Notes: generated by a model not told the origin, from the letters alone. Counted from the stretch's first letter, positions 9,189 to 16,790 are shown. The stretch is DNA of 64,000 nucleotides from an uncultured Clostridia bacterium (GCA_927362715.1 CAKMIX010000014.1:1-64000); one strand, 5' to 3'. Made by a program: numbers and translations.

Positions 9189-9500
9189 TTACCACTCGAA
9201 GCCTGCGAACTTCACGATTTCGCGGATGGCGTTCATTGCTCTTTTGGGGCTGCTGTAGTCGCGGATGAATTTGGGATCCTGCCTGCCGTTGCGTTTGATC
9301 GTCACCAGCGGGTATCCGTAACTGAGCAGAATCCGCGCTTCCAACGTTTCCTCCTGCTCACCATGCCACGCGACCTGCACCGTCTTTTTCCATACCCTGT
9401 GGTAGATAGGGCTGCCGGTGTCGCTGGTGTGTCCTGCGAGGGTGAATCCGTTCTTCGCGATCAGCTCGTCGAAGTCCTTTTGCGCCTGTTCGATTGTCAT
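9189..9500 (-). CDS. Small element protein, unknown function
   Basis: This 103-residue soluble protein opens with a helix (TIEQAQKDFDELIAKNGF), then a strand-rich middle and a C-terminal helix AMNAIREIVKF. Two nearby ATGs compete: AGGAGG lies only 2 bases before the first (9506) but 8 bases before the second (9500), so 9500 is chosen. No family was recognised. It is co-transcribed with the DUF6809-like gene and divergent from the R-M regulator. Confidence 0.65.
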   Translation of the reverse strand: MTIEQAQKDFDELIAKNGFTLAGHTSDTGSPIYHRVWKKTVQVAWHGEQEETLEARILLSYGYPLVTIKRNGRQDPKFIRDYSSPKRAMNAIREIVKFAGFEW

Positions 9501-9620
9501 ATACATTACCTCCTGCCTATATGGCAGGACAATTAAGCCAGAAACAATCGCGAAAGTCCAGCGAAACAACCGAGAATTAGCAAACATAACACATCTTTCT
9601 TAAAGACAAATTTGGCTTTT

Positions 9621-9661
9621 ATCAAGTACATCTTGATAAATCTCAAGATATATGTTATAAT
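9621..9661 (+). promoter_or_regulatory. R-M operon promoter with overlapping operator
   Basis: TTGATA (9633-9638) and TATAAT (9656-9661) are 17 bp apart with an extended -10 TGT. The palindrome ATCAAG-tacat-CTTGAT (9621-9637) overlaps the -35 box. A second inverted pair, CTTGA (9632-9636) and TCAAG (9643-9647), lies inside the spacer. This is where an HTH controller protein would bind to regulate its own operon. Confidence 0.75.
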
Positions 9662-9688
9662 GTCAAAAAACTTGTGGAGGCGCAACAT

Positions 9689-9913
9689 ATGGCTATAAGT
9701 TATACAAGGCTTTGGAAGCTCTTGATTGATAAAGGAATGAATCGGTCGCAACTACGTGATGCTGCTGGAATAAGCACAAACGCAATCGCTAAATTTGGCC
9801 GGAACGAGCCTGTGTCAATGGAAACTTTAGAAAAAGTTTGCTGTGCCCTTGATTGTAATATCGAAGATGTAGTTGAGTTTGTAAAAAATGGTGAGGTACT
9901 GAATAATGGCTAA
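9689..9913 (+). CDS. HTH regulator of the restriction-modification operon
   Basis: This 74-residue Xre/Cro-type protein has a helix-turn-helix around residues 15-45 (NRSQLRDAAGISTNAIAKFGR) and the downstream helix VSMETLEKVCCALDCNIEDVV typical of HTH_26. The start at 9689 follows GGAGG by 8 bases; the gene overlaps the methylase start by 8 bases. Position, size and the palindromes on its own promoter suggest a controller function like the C proteins of type II R-M systems, which delay nuclease expression until DNA is methylated. Here the nuclease is convergent, so it would mainly tune the methylase. Confidence 0.85.
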   Translation: MAISYTRLWKLLIDKGMNRSQLRDAAGISTNAIAKFGRNEPVSMETLEKVCCALDCNIEDVVEFVKNGEVLNNG

Positions 9914-12086
9914 ACATTTTAATAACACAGTGCCTTTTGAGGAACTATACCAACCTGCACTCAAAGAGGCGAGCAGAAAAAAACCGGTATTCTTTATCCA
10001 CAAGTATTTTGCCAGAAGAATAACTGCTAATTTCCGCACAGCCCTGCTTGATTATCTTTATGATGACAATGATATTCTTTCGCACTTTTATTTGCCCTCT
10101 GATGGAAAAGGCCATGGCGTAACCGTATTAGATCCATTCATGGGTGGCGGTACAACAATTTTTGAAGCATTGCGGTTTGGATGTAATGTTATTGGTAATG
10201 ATCTGCAGCCGCTCTCCTTATTTGTTACCAAAGCATTAGTAGAACCTGTTGACGAAAAAGCAATTGCTAAAACCGTATCCGCGCTTGAAAAAACTGTTGG
10301 CGAGCGAATCAGAAGCTACTATAAAACTAAATGCCCTTGCTGTGGGAAGCAGGCAGACGGGATGTATGCATTACATGTTAAGAAAACATCTGCGCAATCG
10401 GCTTGCGTTGAACATCGTTTGTTTTCAAGCTTCATAATCGCTTATAAAAAAGATGAATTCACTGTGGTATGTCCAAAATGCGGGGAGCTGCATAAAACAA
10501 AATTTGAAAATGGTTGCTTCGAATGTACCTGTGGTTGGACGTTAAAATCACCCAAAGAGAGTTACATAAGAAACGGTGTGTTTGAATGCCCAGATTGTCA
10601 CGAGCACAAGGTTTTATCTGAATATACTGCAGAACAAGGATATCCGTTCTCGACCGATATTATTGCTATAGAATACTGCTGCCCTCATTGCGGAGCTCAC
10701 GACTATAAAGCTCCCGATCAGGACGACTTTGAGCTATACAAAAAAGCTTCAGATGATTTTGTTGCAATCAGTTCCTCATTGCCTATACCTGATCAAGAAA
10801 TTCCTGCAGGCTATAACACAAATCAGATATTGAATCACGGCTATCGTAAGTTTTCAGATTTATTTAATCAGCGTCAGTTATTATGTTTGGGACTGCTCCT
10901 TCAAGAAATCAATAACATCGAGGATAAGCGCATTCAGCTATGGCTGCAATTAGCTTTTTCTGGCATGCTTGAAATGAACAACATGTTCTGTAGGTACCAG
11001 CAAAACGCATACAAAATCTGCAATATCTTTTTTAACCATGCGTATGTGCCAATTTCCATGCCTGTTGAGAATTGTGTGTGGGGTGCAAAACTTGGAACGG
11101 GTACATTCGAGAAAACCGTCCAAAAGATTCTGCGAGGAAAAAGATTTAACAAAAAAATATATGACCTGTCCGTTAAAAAACTGGCTAACGGTCGTTATGA
11201 TTCGGTGCAGATTGAAAATGGAGATTCTGTAGGTGCATTTGCTACTACCAACATGTCACTGCTTGATTACCAGCATCCGGTTCTGCGTTGCTCGGATTCA
11301 AGGGAGTTGTCTTTTATACCCGATGAATCTGTGGATTTGGTATTAACAGATCCTCCATATGGCGCAAATGTCATGTATTCTGAATTGATAGACTTTTTCC
11401 ACGTTTGGAATTATAAAAGTAGCATTGCAAACGAATTAGGTTTCACAACGCCCCTTTCTCCTAAAACCGATGAGATCATTGTTAATTCAGTTGCAGGAAA
11501 AGATTTTGCGTATTACCAAGATGGAATTACCGCTGTTCTTGCCGAATGCTATCGTAAGACAAAGAAAGGAGGATATCTCGCGTTCTCCTTCCATGATAAG
11601 AGTGTAGACAGCTGGCTTGCTGTTTTGGAAAGCATATACACGGCGGGATTTATCCTTCAAAAGTGTTACCCAGTTCAAGCAGAAACACGAACAGGCGCAC
11701 ACACTTCGGGTAAAAATTCCATTGGGATCGACATTATGTTGATAAGCCAAAAAGCACCGGCAACTCCGATTCAAATGCACCTGCTGTCAAACGACCTGCT
11801 CGAATCGGCTATTGAGAAAACAAAAATTCAAGTAGTAGACTTCTTGAATCGTTTTCAGAAGGTTGGGGCTGAATTAACTGCTCCAGATATCCAAAACATT
11901 GCTATTGCAGTATTTTTCACAGAACTCAAGGATTTTTACGCATATGACGAAATAGCAAAACAAGTAATCCTTGATCGGTTACAAGAACTGCTGGGTAACA
12001 TCGAAGCTATTGCCGGCGATTTTGAAATCACGCAAAAGAGAAACGGCTGGTGGTCTGAGTTGTATCGCCAGAAATGGAACGTATAA
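9906..12086 (+). CDS. DNA methyltransferase with inserted zinc ribbons, partner of the ScaI-like nuclease
   Basis: The 726-residue SAM-dependent DNA methylase resembles COG1743-type proteins. Motif X is near FIHKYFARR (30-38), motif I (SAM binding) is DPFMGGGTT at 76-84, and motif IV (catalysis) is DPPYGANV near 481. The intervening target-recognition region holds several zinc-binding CxxC pairs (CPCC, CPKCG, CTCG, CPDC, CPHCG) from about 143 to 265, unusual for a type II enzyme. DPPY is commonest in N6-adenine methylases, whereas known ScaI-type methylation is on cytosine N4, so the modified base is uncertain. It probably protects the site cut by the convergent ScaI-family nuclease. Base composition is AT-rich, as for acquired cargo. 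Confidence 0.87.
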   Translation: MAKHFNNTVPFEELYQPALKEASRKKPVFFIHKYFARRITANFRTALLDYLYDDNDILSHFYLPSDGKGHGVTVLDPFMGGGTTIFEALRFGCNVIGNDLQPLSLFVTKALVEPVDEKAIAKTVSALEKTVGERIRSYYKTKCPCCGKQADGMYALHVKKTSAQSACVEHRLFSSFIIAYKKDEFTVVCPKCGELHKTKFENGCFECTCGWTLKSPKESYIRNGVFECPDCHEHKVLSEYTAEQGYPFSTDIIAIEYCCPHCGAHDYKAPDQDDFELYKKASDDFVAISSSLPIPDQEIPAGYNTNQILNHGYRKFSDLFNQRQLLCLGLLLQEINNIEDKRIQLWLQLAFSGMLEMNNMFCRYQQNAYKICNIFFNHAYVPISMPVENCVWGAKLGTGTFEKTVQKILRGKRFNKKIYDLSVKKLANGRYDSVQIENGDSVGAFATTNMSLLDYQHPVLRCSDSRELSFIPDESVDLVLTDPPYGANVMYSELIDFFHVWNYKSSIANELGFTTPLSPKTDEIIVNSVAGKDFAYYQDGITAVLAECYRKTKKGGYLAFSFHDKSVDSWLAVLESIYTAGFILQKCYPVQAETRTGAHTSGKNSIGIDIMLISQKAPATPIQMHLLSNDLLESAIEKTKIQVVDFLNRFQKVGAELTAPDIQNIAIAVFFTELKDFYAYDEIAKQVILDRLQELLGNIEAIAGDFEITQKRNGWWSELYRQKWNV

Positions 12087-12089
12087 GGC

Positions 12090-12123
12090 AAACAACGGGA
12101 GAGGTTTTCCTCTCCCGTTGTTT
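12090..12123. terminator. Perfect bidirectional terminator between methylase and nuclease
   Basis: A 15-bp perfect stem (AAACAACGGGAGAGG with CCTCTCCCGTTGTTT) surrounds a TTTT loop, with A/T flanks on both sides. It ends both convergent transcripts. Confidence 0.9.
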
Positions 12124-12125
12124 AT

Positions 12126-12746
12126 TTAATACAACCTTCCGCCCTGTCGGATATCGTAGATTAATAACAGCTTATTATCTCTTACAAAAGGACTGATCGT
12201 GGCAGCCTGACCCGATGAAGCACTTTGAGAGTGCCAGTCGCTGTGATCAAGCCAACCAATGCGAATTTTTCTGATCCGAGGAATCTCTCCTTCAGGAGCT
12301 TGATCAAATTTTTCAAAATTAACTCCAATGTAATAGCCATCTTTGGACTTCGACGACGCGCTTGCGCTATCTTCTTGGCCGTAACTTGCATTACCATAAA
12401 TATTGTTGGGGTTTGAAGAAGTTTTGATTTCTGTAGAAAAATAGTTATCCGGCAAATAAACAAGATCCTTGTCGTCTTTGTTGATATCTCTTGACCATAC
12501 TCCGGGGAACTTTCTTTCGAGCATAATGGGGATGAGCTCGTGCAAATAGTTTCCCATTATTTGTGGACTGGGGAAAAAATCTACGCCTATCTGCAATTCA
12601 CCTGCGATTTTTGTCATGAGAATCCCATCCCATGCATCTAAAACAGCATCGATAATATCATCAAAGCTGAGGGGATATTCATTGACGAGCTGTTCAGTAA
12701 TTCTTGCCCATTGTGACTCTGGGCGACCTTGATACGGCGAAGGCAT
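12126..12746 (-). CDS. ScaI-family type II restriction endonuclease
   Basis: The 206-residue product matches the ScaI endonuclease family as I know it. It has an SPYQGRPESQW opening, the IGVDFFPSPQIMGNYLHELIP block, and the catalytic PD-(D/E)xK core with PD at 99-100 and EIK at 106-108 inside KDLVYLPD and STEIKTSS, followed by GNASYGQ and GYYIGVNF. ScaI itself cuts AGTACT; whether this homologue keeps that specificity cannot be read from sequence. It converges with its likely methylase across a perfect terminator and lies 23 bases after the reverse transcriptase gene in the same direction, so read-through from the retron could express it. Confidence 0.87.
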   Translation of the reverse strand: MPSPYQGRPESQWARITEQLVNEYPLSFDDIIDAVLDAWDGILMTKIAGELQIGVDFFPSPQIMGNYLHELIPIMLERKFPGVWSRDINKDDKDLVYLPDNYFSTEIKTSSNPNNIYGNASYGQEDSASASSKSKDGYYIGVNFEKFDQAPEGEIPRIRKIRIGWLDHSDWHSQSASSGQAATISPFVRDNKLLLIYDIRQGGRLY

Positions 12747-12769
12747 AGTGTAATCCTCCTAAATTAATC

Positions 12770-13741
12770 TTATTCTTTATCATACGCAAAACGGTATATT
12801 GTTGGAAATGCGTGTTTGTTTACCTGTCGTGCTGCTGTTAATAACCCTCTTAATCGTTGGCGAGACTCCGCGTCATCGGGGTGATCACGCAAGTAGTCAT
12901 GCTCCTTGATAATTTTTTCGCGAATGCTGTTTTTTATGACGGGCTTGCCTTCCGAATCGATAACCACTCCGGTAACCAATTTGGGGTACAATTTGGTGTA
13001 TTTTTTGACTTTGGATTTGGATATTTGATAACCATATTTTCGGACGACGGCAATGATTCTGTCTCTAAAATCCTTTGATATGCGATTTTCTGTGGAAAAA
13101 GTCACATCGTCTACGTAAACTGTCATCACAGCATTATTCTCATCAGCAATCTTTTGCATCTCATCAAACATCTGATGGTTCACAAGATAGGACATGATCT
13201 GACTGGTAGGCGCTCCAGATATCAGATGATTCCTGCAGGAAACGCCTTTTGAATCTAAGAAACTGTATATGTCATCCAGACAATTTGTCTGTGATTTATC
13301 AAGGTCAATGGTTGTAAAATTTGTAAGAATCTCTGCTATATCGGGTGAACAGCAAAGTTCCTCGCAGAAAAAGCAATATACCGTCTCTCTGCTAATCGTC
13401 GGAAAGAATGCAGTTAAATCAATTTTAAATAGATTTCTTCGGTTTTCGCCGGTATGCATCACCGCGTTGTCTGCATAGGATCGGCCTTTTATTCCGGAAA
13501 AGACATTGCCGGGCACCACAATCTGCCCGAGCATCTGTTTAATCCGTTTTTGTATTATTTTCAATTCTTCGCGCGGCGGTTCTATTAGACGAGGTTTCCC
13601 TTTTTTGTCTATGTAAGGAGAAACCATCGAAGCAACGTAATCCTGCTTCAAAAATCTGCTGTCCTCTATGCGCAGTAAGCGCTTCAGCATTTTCTTAGAT
13701 TTGAGCCCGTAAAGTGGACAATCTATATATGTCAAAGGCAT
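12770..13741 (-). CDS. Retron reverse transcriptase
   Basis: This 323-residue reverse transcriptase carries retron hallmarks. NAVMH at 92-96 matches the NAxxH motif of region X. DLTAFFPTI at 108-116 is motif A. GAPTSQIMS around 166-174 is the B motif. YVDD at 199-202 is the catalytic centre. VTG at 246-248 is the retron-specific VTG triplet. The start at 13741 follows GAGGTGG. The enzyme would use the RNA predicted at 14136-14340 as primer and template for msDNA. The short membrane protein gene lies 31 bases upstream. Group II intron and DGR reverse transcriptases are unlikely given the NAxxH and VTG motifs and size. Confidence 0.93.
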   Translation of the reverse strand: MPLTYIDCPLYGLKSKKMLKRLLRIEDSRFLKQDYVASMVSPYIDKKGKPRLIEPPREELKIIQKRIKQMLGQIVVPGNVFSGIKGRSYADNAVMHTGENRRNLFKIDLTAFFPTISRETVYCFFCEELCCSPDIAEILTNFTTIDLDKSQTNCLDDIYSFLDSKGVSCRNHLISGAPTSQIMSYLVNHQMFDEMQKIADENNAVMTVYVDDVTFSTENRISKDFRDRIIAVVRKYGYQISKSKVKKYTKLYPKLVTGVVIDSEGKPVIKNSIREKIIKEHDYLRDHPDDAESRQRLRGLLTAARQVNKHAFPTIYRFAYDKE

Positions 13742-13772
13742 TCCACCTCAATTCTTAAAAAATGTGCTGGTG

Positions 13773-13988
13773 TTAGCTACCAACTGCTACGCTGACAATC
13801 CAACGGACAAAATCAGCAAGCAATTCAGGACAGCAAAGTGATACAGCCAGTACGGCTACCACCACGATCGCAGCAATTGCGATCACGACAGCAGCAGGGG
13901 TTTTTGATGGAGTCTCGGTAACGATGACCTTGACTTCCACGTCGTTGTTGCCATTGACAATGACAACAGGGTTGTCCGCCTTTTTCAC
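13773..13988 (-). CDS. Small membrane protein, candidate retron effector
   Basis: The 71-residue product is chosen to start at GTG 13988, 7 bases after AAAGGAGG; an in-frame ATG at 14021 lies inside the hairpin that would cover this ribosome site. A polar N-terminal half (VIVNGNNDVEVKVIV) is followed by a long hydrophobic helix (about residues 30-53, AAVVIAIAAIVVVAVLAVSL), two cysteines and a second short amphipathic/hydrophobic helix (FVRWIVSVAV). One retron class (Ec48 type) kills infected cells through a membrane effector; this protein is much smaller and not recognisably related, so the effector role rests on position between the predicted msr-msd and the RT gene. Confidence 0.72.
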   Translation of the reverse strand: MKKADNPVVIVNGNNDVEVKVIVTETPSKTPAAVVIAIAAIVVVAVLAVSLCCPELLADFVRWIVSVAVGS

Positions 13989-13995
13989 GAACTCA

Positions 13996-14061
13996 CCTCC
14001 TTTGTTATTATTGGCCCTCATCTGCAGCTGAGGGGACTTCCCATCCCGCCAATAACAAAGG
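13996..14061 (-). promoter_or_regulatory. Leader hairpin that can mask the ribosome site of the retron membrane protein
   Basis: In the minus transcript CCTTTGTTATTGGC (14061-14048) pairs with GCCAATAATAACAAAGG (14015-13999), 14 bp with a 3-base bulge. Between them is a second hairpin (CCCTCA with TGAGGG, 14034-14015). The 3' arm includes AAAGG of the AAAGGAGG that starts the membrane protein, so folding would lower its translation. Regulation by this fold is inferred. Confidence 0.6.
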
Positions 14062-14135
14062 AACTATGCAGCCGTGTATCACGTTTCGCACCAGCACAAA
14101 TCCGACTTCCCAAACCAGTTAATCCAGTCTGCTCT

Positions 14136-14340
14136 GTCTTATACGTCTCGACACTATTACATCTCATACAGGTACACATCTACATACTCATTCACGACCT
14201 AATACGGGTGTGATGGAGTAGGTGTATGACGAGTATATCGGGGAGTATGTGCCGCAAACAAATGCATCCATGCCCGAGAGCACGATGCCGTCCGCGTCGC
14301 CGCGAACCATACGAAGTCTGATCTGACTGCTCGTACTGAC
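14136..14340 (-). ncRNA. Predicted retron msr-msd RNA
   Basis: Transcription from the promoter at 14347-14375 would start near 14340. The first nine bases (GTCAGTACG) can pair with CGTATAAGAC at 14145-14136 (8 bp with a small internal loop), a plausible a1/a2 pair. Directly after a1 is AGC, whose G at 14330 is the expected branching guanosine. Next come short hairpins (14328-14315; TTCGCG/CGCGGA; GCATC/GATGC with inner GTGC/GCAT), as in an msr. A long imperfect hairpin with apical loop near 14205 then spans roughly 14241-14147, as in an msd. The span of about 205 nt is retron-sized. Ends and fold are manual predictions. Confidence 0.6.
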
Positions 14341-14346
14341 GCAAAT

Positions 14347-14375
14347 AGTATAGCATAAAATTATGTAAAATTCAA
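14347..14375 (-). promoter_or_regulatory. Retron promoter
   Basis: On the minus strand TTGAAT (14375-14370) and TATACT (14352-14347) are exactly 17 bp apart. It would transcribe the msr-msd RNA, the membrane protein, the reverse transcriptase and perhaps the nuclease. Confidence 0.75.
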
Positions 14376-14389
14376 GATATGTACAAAAA

Positions 14390-14428
14390 GAGCCCCCAGA
14401 TATGGTGTTTTTCCATATCTGGGGGCTC
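14390..14428 (-). terminator. Strong intrinsic terminator upstream of the retron promoter
   Basis: A perfect 16-bp stem (GAGCCCCCAGATATGG with its complement) is followed on the minus strand by TTTTTG (14389-14384). It stops leftward transcription from the chromosome 15 bases before the retron -35 box, insulating the element. Confidence 0.85.
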
Positions 14429-14483
14429 AATTCTTGCCACATGAAGGTGCCGCACAAACTAATGTTATGGTTTAGTCACTGTG

Positions 14484-14511
14484 GCGCACCACCTTTTGGG
14501 GTGCGTTTTTT
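14484..14511 (+). terminator. Terminator at right element edge
   Basis: GCACCACC and GGGGTGC pair around TTTT and are followed by GTTTTTT on the plus strand. The 37 bp from TCACTG (14475) through the T-tract are nearly the same as the inverse sequence at 992-1028. Confidence 0.8.
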
Positions 14512-14558
14512 GTTTGTGAAATGCCCGCAAGCGTTTTGCACTTTCTTTGCGGAGGTGT

Positions 14559-14822
14559 TCACAAAAGCAAGATCGCCGTGACGATTGCCCCGCCCGCAGC
14601 CGCAGCCGCTGCGCCGAGCACGCGCAGTGCGATTTCCCGGATGCGGCGGCGTCTGGTACGCGGCAGCCGATCGGTGCCGGTGAGCGTTTCCTCCGCGGCA
14701 CGGCGCAGCGTTTGCTCGCCCGTAAATGCGTATTCCGGCTTCACAAAGAAAAATGCACGTTCAAAATACGGCGACCCCGGATCCCGAATCTCCAAAACCT
14801 GCCGATTGACACCCTTCACCAT
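14559..14822 (-). CDS. Small conserved membrane-anchored protein
   Basis: The 87-residue product begins MVKGVNRQVLEIRDPGSPYFERAFFFV, recalling a family of small clostridial proteins (MVKG...R.V....DP....FE.AIF..) of unknown function. A basic stretch RTRRRRIREIA precedes one C-terminal transmembrane helix (AAAAAAGGAIVTAILLL). The ribosome site before ATG 14822 is weak (GGGGGCTCGCAGGT). It is the first chromosomal gene to the right of the mobile element and reads towards it. Confidence 0.6.
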   Translation of the reverse strand: MVKGVNRQVLEIRDPGSPYFERAFFFVKPEYAFTGEQTLRRAAEETLTGTDRLPRTRRRRIREIALRVLGAAAAAAGGAIVTAILLL

Positions 14823-15441
14823 ACCTGCGAGCCCCCGTATGCAAATTTTTGGATGCGCTTGCGGCGAACCCGGATTTTAGTATGGAGCACGGTGGGAAAA
14901 TTATGCGGGATGCAGCGTGAAAAAGCGGCGCGTGTACGTTGATTTTTCGGCGCGAAATCTGTCAAGATGGAAAAATCCACAAACTTATGTGCGTGCAGAA
15001 CTATACAAACAGTATATTTTTCATTTGCACAAAAATGTTCAAAACCGTGTTCAAAATGTTAAAAAGTAGCCCAAATCGGACGCTGAATAAGGCAAAAAAA
15101 GGGGTTTTGAACAATGCTTATAATTTTTGTGAAAAATTTAGCAAACTACGCATTGTTGCTTGTTCTTTACAAAATATACAGTATGGAGCGCGGTGTAGTC
15201 AGAAATTAAGATTTTTTCTTGTGCATTTTGCCATTGTGAAAACTCCATAGTTTCTTAGTAAAATTTTGGCACAAACGCAGGATGCACGGCGCTTATGTGT
15301 GTCGGCGCACCGCTACCGACGGGCGGCTGGGCCGATGATCGGAAACACGGCTCGGCAAAGCCCCAAAGAAAAGTGCGTATGCTGTATTTGGAAAAAGTTT
15401 ACTACAATTTATTAACAATATATTAAATATTGAAAAGTATA
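14823..15441. other. AT-rich stretch without a convincing gene
   Basis: From about 14940 to 15260 the sequence is strikingly AT-rich compared with both sides, with repeated GTTCAAAA words (15038, 15050, 15104 area) and A/T runs. A 103-codon open frame here has no ribosome site, biased composition or recognisable protein. It may hold regulatory or horizontally acquired remnants; I see no RNA gene. Confidence 0.4.
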
Positions 15442-15470
15442 TTGCATTATATGGTAGCTGGTGTTATACT
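15442..15470 (+). promoter_or_regulatory. Promoter with a long leader before padR
   Basis: TTGCAT (15442-15447) and TATACT (15465-15470) are 17 bp apart. If used, it gives the PadR operon an untranslated leader of about 415 bases. Confidence 0.6.
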
Positions 15471-15541
15471 TTAGCCATCCGAAAGCGGAACGCATGCTGG
15501 CGGTACTTGACGGGCGACGGGAAGTGCTTCCCCACAAGAAG

Positions 15542-15674
15542 CGTTTGCCGGTGCGAGCGGCGCGGCACGCTGCACATGGGATTTGGGCGGCTGCCAAGAA
15601 GCGGCAACATGCCGAATCTTTGGAAACAGCAGCGGCGGGCGCACGGACGTTTGCCGGTGCGAGCGGCGCGGCAC
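15542..15674. repeat. 27-bp direct repeat in the padR leader
   Basis: The 27 bp at 15542-15568 recur exactly at 15648-15674, 106 bp apart, in a very GC-rich leader (15476-15877). Both contain the word TTTGCCGGTGCGAGCGGCGC. No protein was recognised across this stretch. Confidence 0.85.
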
Positions 15675-15891
15675 GGCTGCTGCGCAAACCGCGTGCAGCG
15701 TGCAGCTTGCAAAAATCCGCGCATGCGCGGACCCTTTCCCGCTTGCGCGGCTTCCTGCAAAAGCCATGCGGAAAGCGGCGGCGCTGCGAGACCCATGTCA
15801 TGCAAGACCTTGTACAGAGCAGCGGCAAGCCGTGTGCGGCGGGTTCGGCTTTCAAAAACAGGCGGCGCGTGCCGCCGGAAAGGAGTGCGTT

Positions 15892-16209
15892 ATGAACACA
15901 CAATTCAAAAAAGGTGTGCTGGAGCTTTGCGTGCTGTCCCTTTTAAAGCAGGGCGACAAGTACGGCTATGAGCTGGCGGACACCGTCGGGCGCGAGATCG
16001 ACATCTCGGAAGGTTCGATCTATCCATTGCTCAAACGGCTGCGCGGCGAAGGCTATTTCGAAGTCTACTTGCGCGAATCGCCGTCGGGTCCCGCGCGTAA
16101 GTATTACCGATTGACGCAAAAGGGCGCGGATATGCAGGCGCATCTGGAAAGCGAATGGAAAGAATTCACGCAAAGCGTTTCTACAATTTTAGGAGGTGAG
16201 CCGCAATGA
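15892..16209 (+). CDS. PadR family transcriptional regulator
   Basis: The 105-residue protein shows the PadR winged helix: KKGVLELCVLSLL, GDKYGYELAD, ISEGSIYPLLKRLRGEGYF (recognition helix and wing) and RKYYRLTQKG. AAAGGAG precedes the ATG at 15892. It overlaps the next gene (ATGA). PadR genes paired with HAAS/DUF1700 and DUF4097 genes are a common Firmicutes module controlling envelope-related membrane proteins; the PadR usually represses its own operon. Confidence 0.93.
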   Translation: MNTQFKKGVLELCVLSLLKQGDKYGYELADTVGREIDISEGSIYPLLKRLRGEGYFEVYLRESPSGPARKYYRLTQKGADMQAHLESEWKEFTQSVSTILGGEPQ

Positions 16210-16772
16210 CAAAACAGGAATTTTTACAGCATCTTAATGTGCATTTGCAGCCTTTGCCTGCGGCGGAGCGCGAGGACATCCTCGCCGATTTTGAAGAGCA
16301 TTTTCAGGCGGGCGCAGAATCCGGCAAGACCGAGGAGCAGATCTGCGCGGAGCTCGGTAACCCGTACACCTGCGCGCTGCAATACCTGCGCAGCGCCCCG
16401 AATTACGCGCCGAATGCCAATGCGCAGGCGGCAAATCCCGTGCCGCCCGCCGCGCCGGTGCAGCCAGGCCCCGTAAATCCCGTGCAGCAGGCGAAGGAAC
16501 GCAACGACACACGGCTCAACCGCACGCTTTGGGCGATCTTCTTCTTTGTGCTGGTGCTCATCGCCGTCGGCGCGTACCCGACCTTTGCGGTGCTGATGCT
16601 CTCCCCGCTTATTGTACTGTTCATCGCGATCTTTGCGGTGGCGGCAGTGCCGACGGGGCTCATGGTCGCGTTCCTCATTTCGCTTTCCGTCTTTCTGTTT
16701 GTCGCGGGGCTGCAGGGCATTATAGAGCTGACGTGGCTTTTGAAATACAGCTACCGCCGCGCGGGCTTTTGA
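16206..16772 (+). CDS. DUF1700/HAAS-domain membrane protein
   Basis: The 188-residue protein begins with the HAAS helical domain (TKQEFLQHLNVHLQPLPAAEREDIL, split by DFEEHF, then GKTEEQICAELGNP). A Pro/Ala-rich linker follows, then two or three transmembrane helices from about residue 105 to 180. HAAS domains are thought to couple PadR-type regulators to membrane proteins. Translationally coupled to padR by a 4-base overlap and followed 18 bases later by the DUF4097 gene. Confidence 0.9.
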   Translation: MTKQEFLQHLNVHLQPLPAAEREDILADFEEHFQAGAESGKTEEQICAELGNPYTCALQYLRSAPNYAPNANAQAANPVPPAAPVQPGPVNPVQQAKERNDTRLNRTLWAIFFFVLVLIAVGAYPTFAVLMLSPLIVLFIAIFAVAAVPTGLMVAFLISLSVFLFVAGLQGIIELTWLLKYSYRRAGF

Positions 16773-16790
16773 GAAAAGGAGGCGCTTTTT

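Noticed and set aside
9906-12746. BREX/PglX or type I system reading of the methylase
   Set aside because: No PglZ, BrxC, HsdR or HsdS genes nearby; the adjacent ScaI-family nuclease explains it better.
12770-13741. Group II intron or diversity-generating RT
   Set aside because: Retron NAxxH and VTG motifs present; no maturase/endonuclease domain, and no template/variable repeat seen.
14188-14457. 89-codon minus frame over the retron leader
   Set aside because: It begins upstream of the terminator at 14390-14428 and runs through the predicted msr-msd RNA; no ribosome site.
14939-15250. 103-codon plus frame in the AT-rich stretch
   Set aside because: No Shine-Dalgarno, no conserved-looking motif, random-like composition.
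15461-15895. 144-codon plus frame before padR
   Set aside because: No ribosome site, Arg/Ala-rich composition and an internal exact DNA repeat; more likely untranslated leader.
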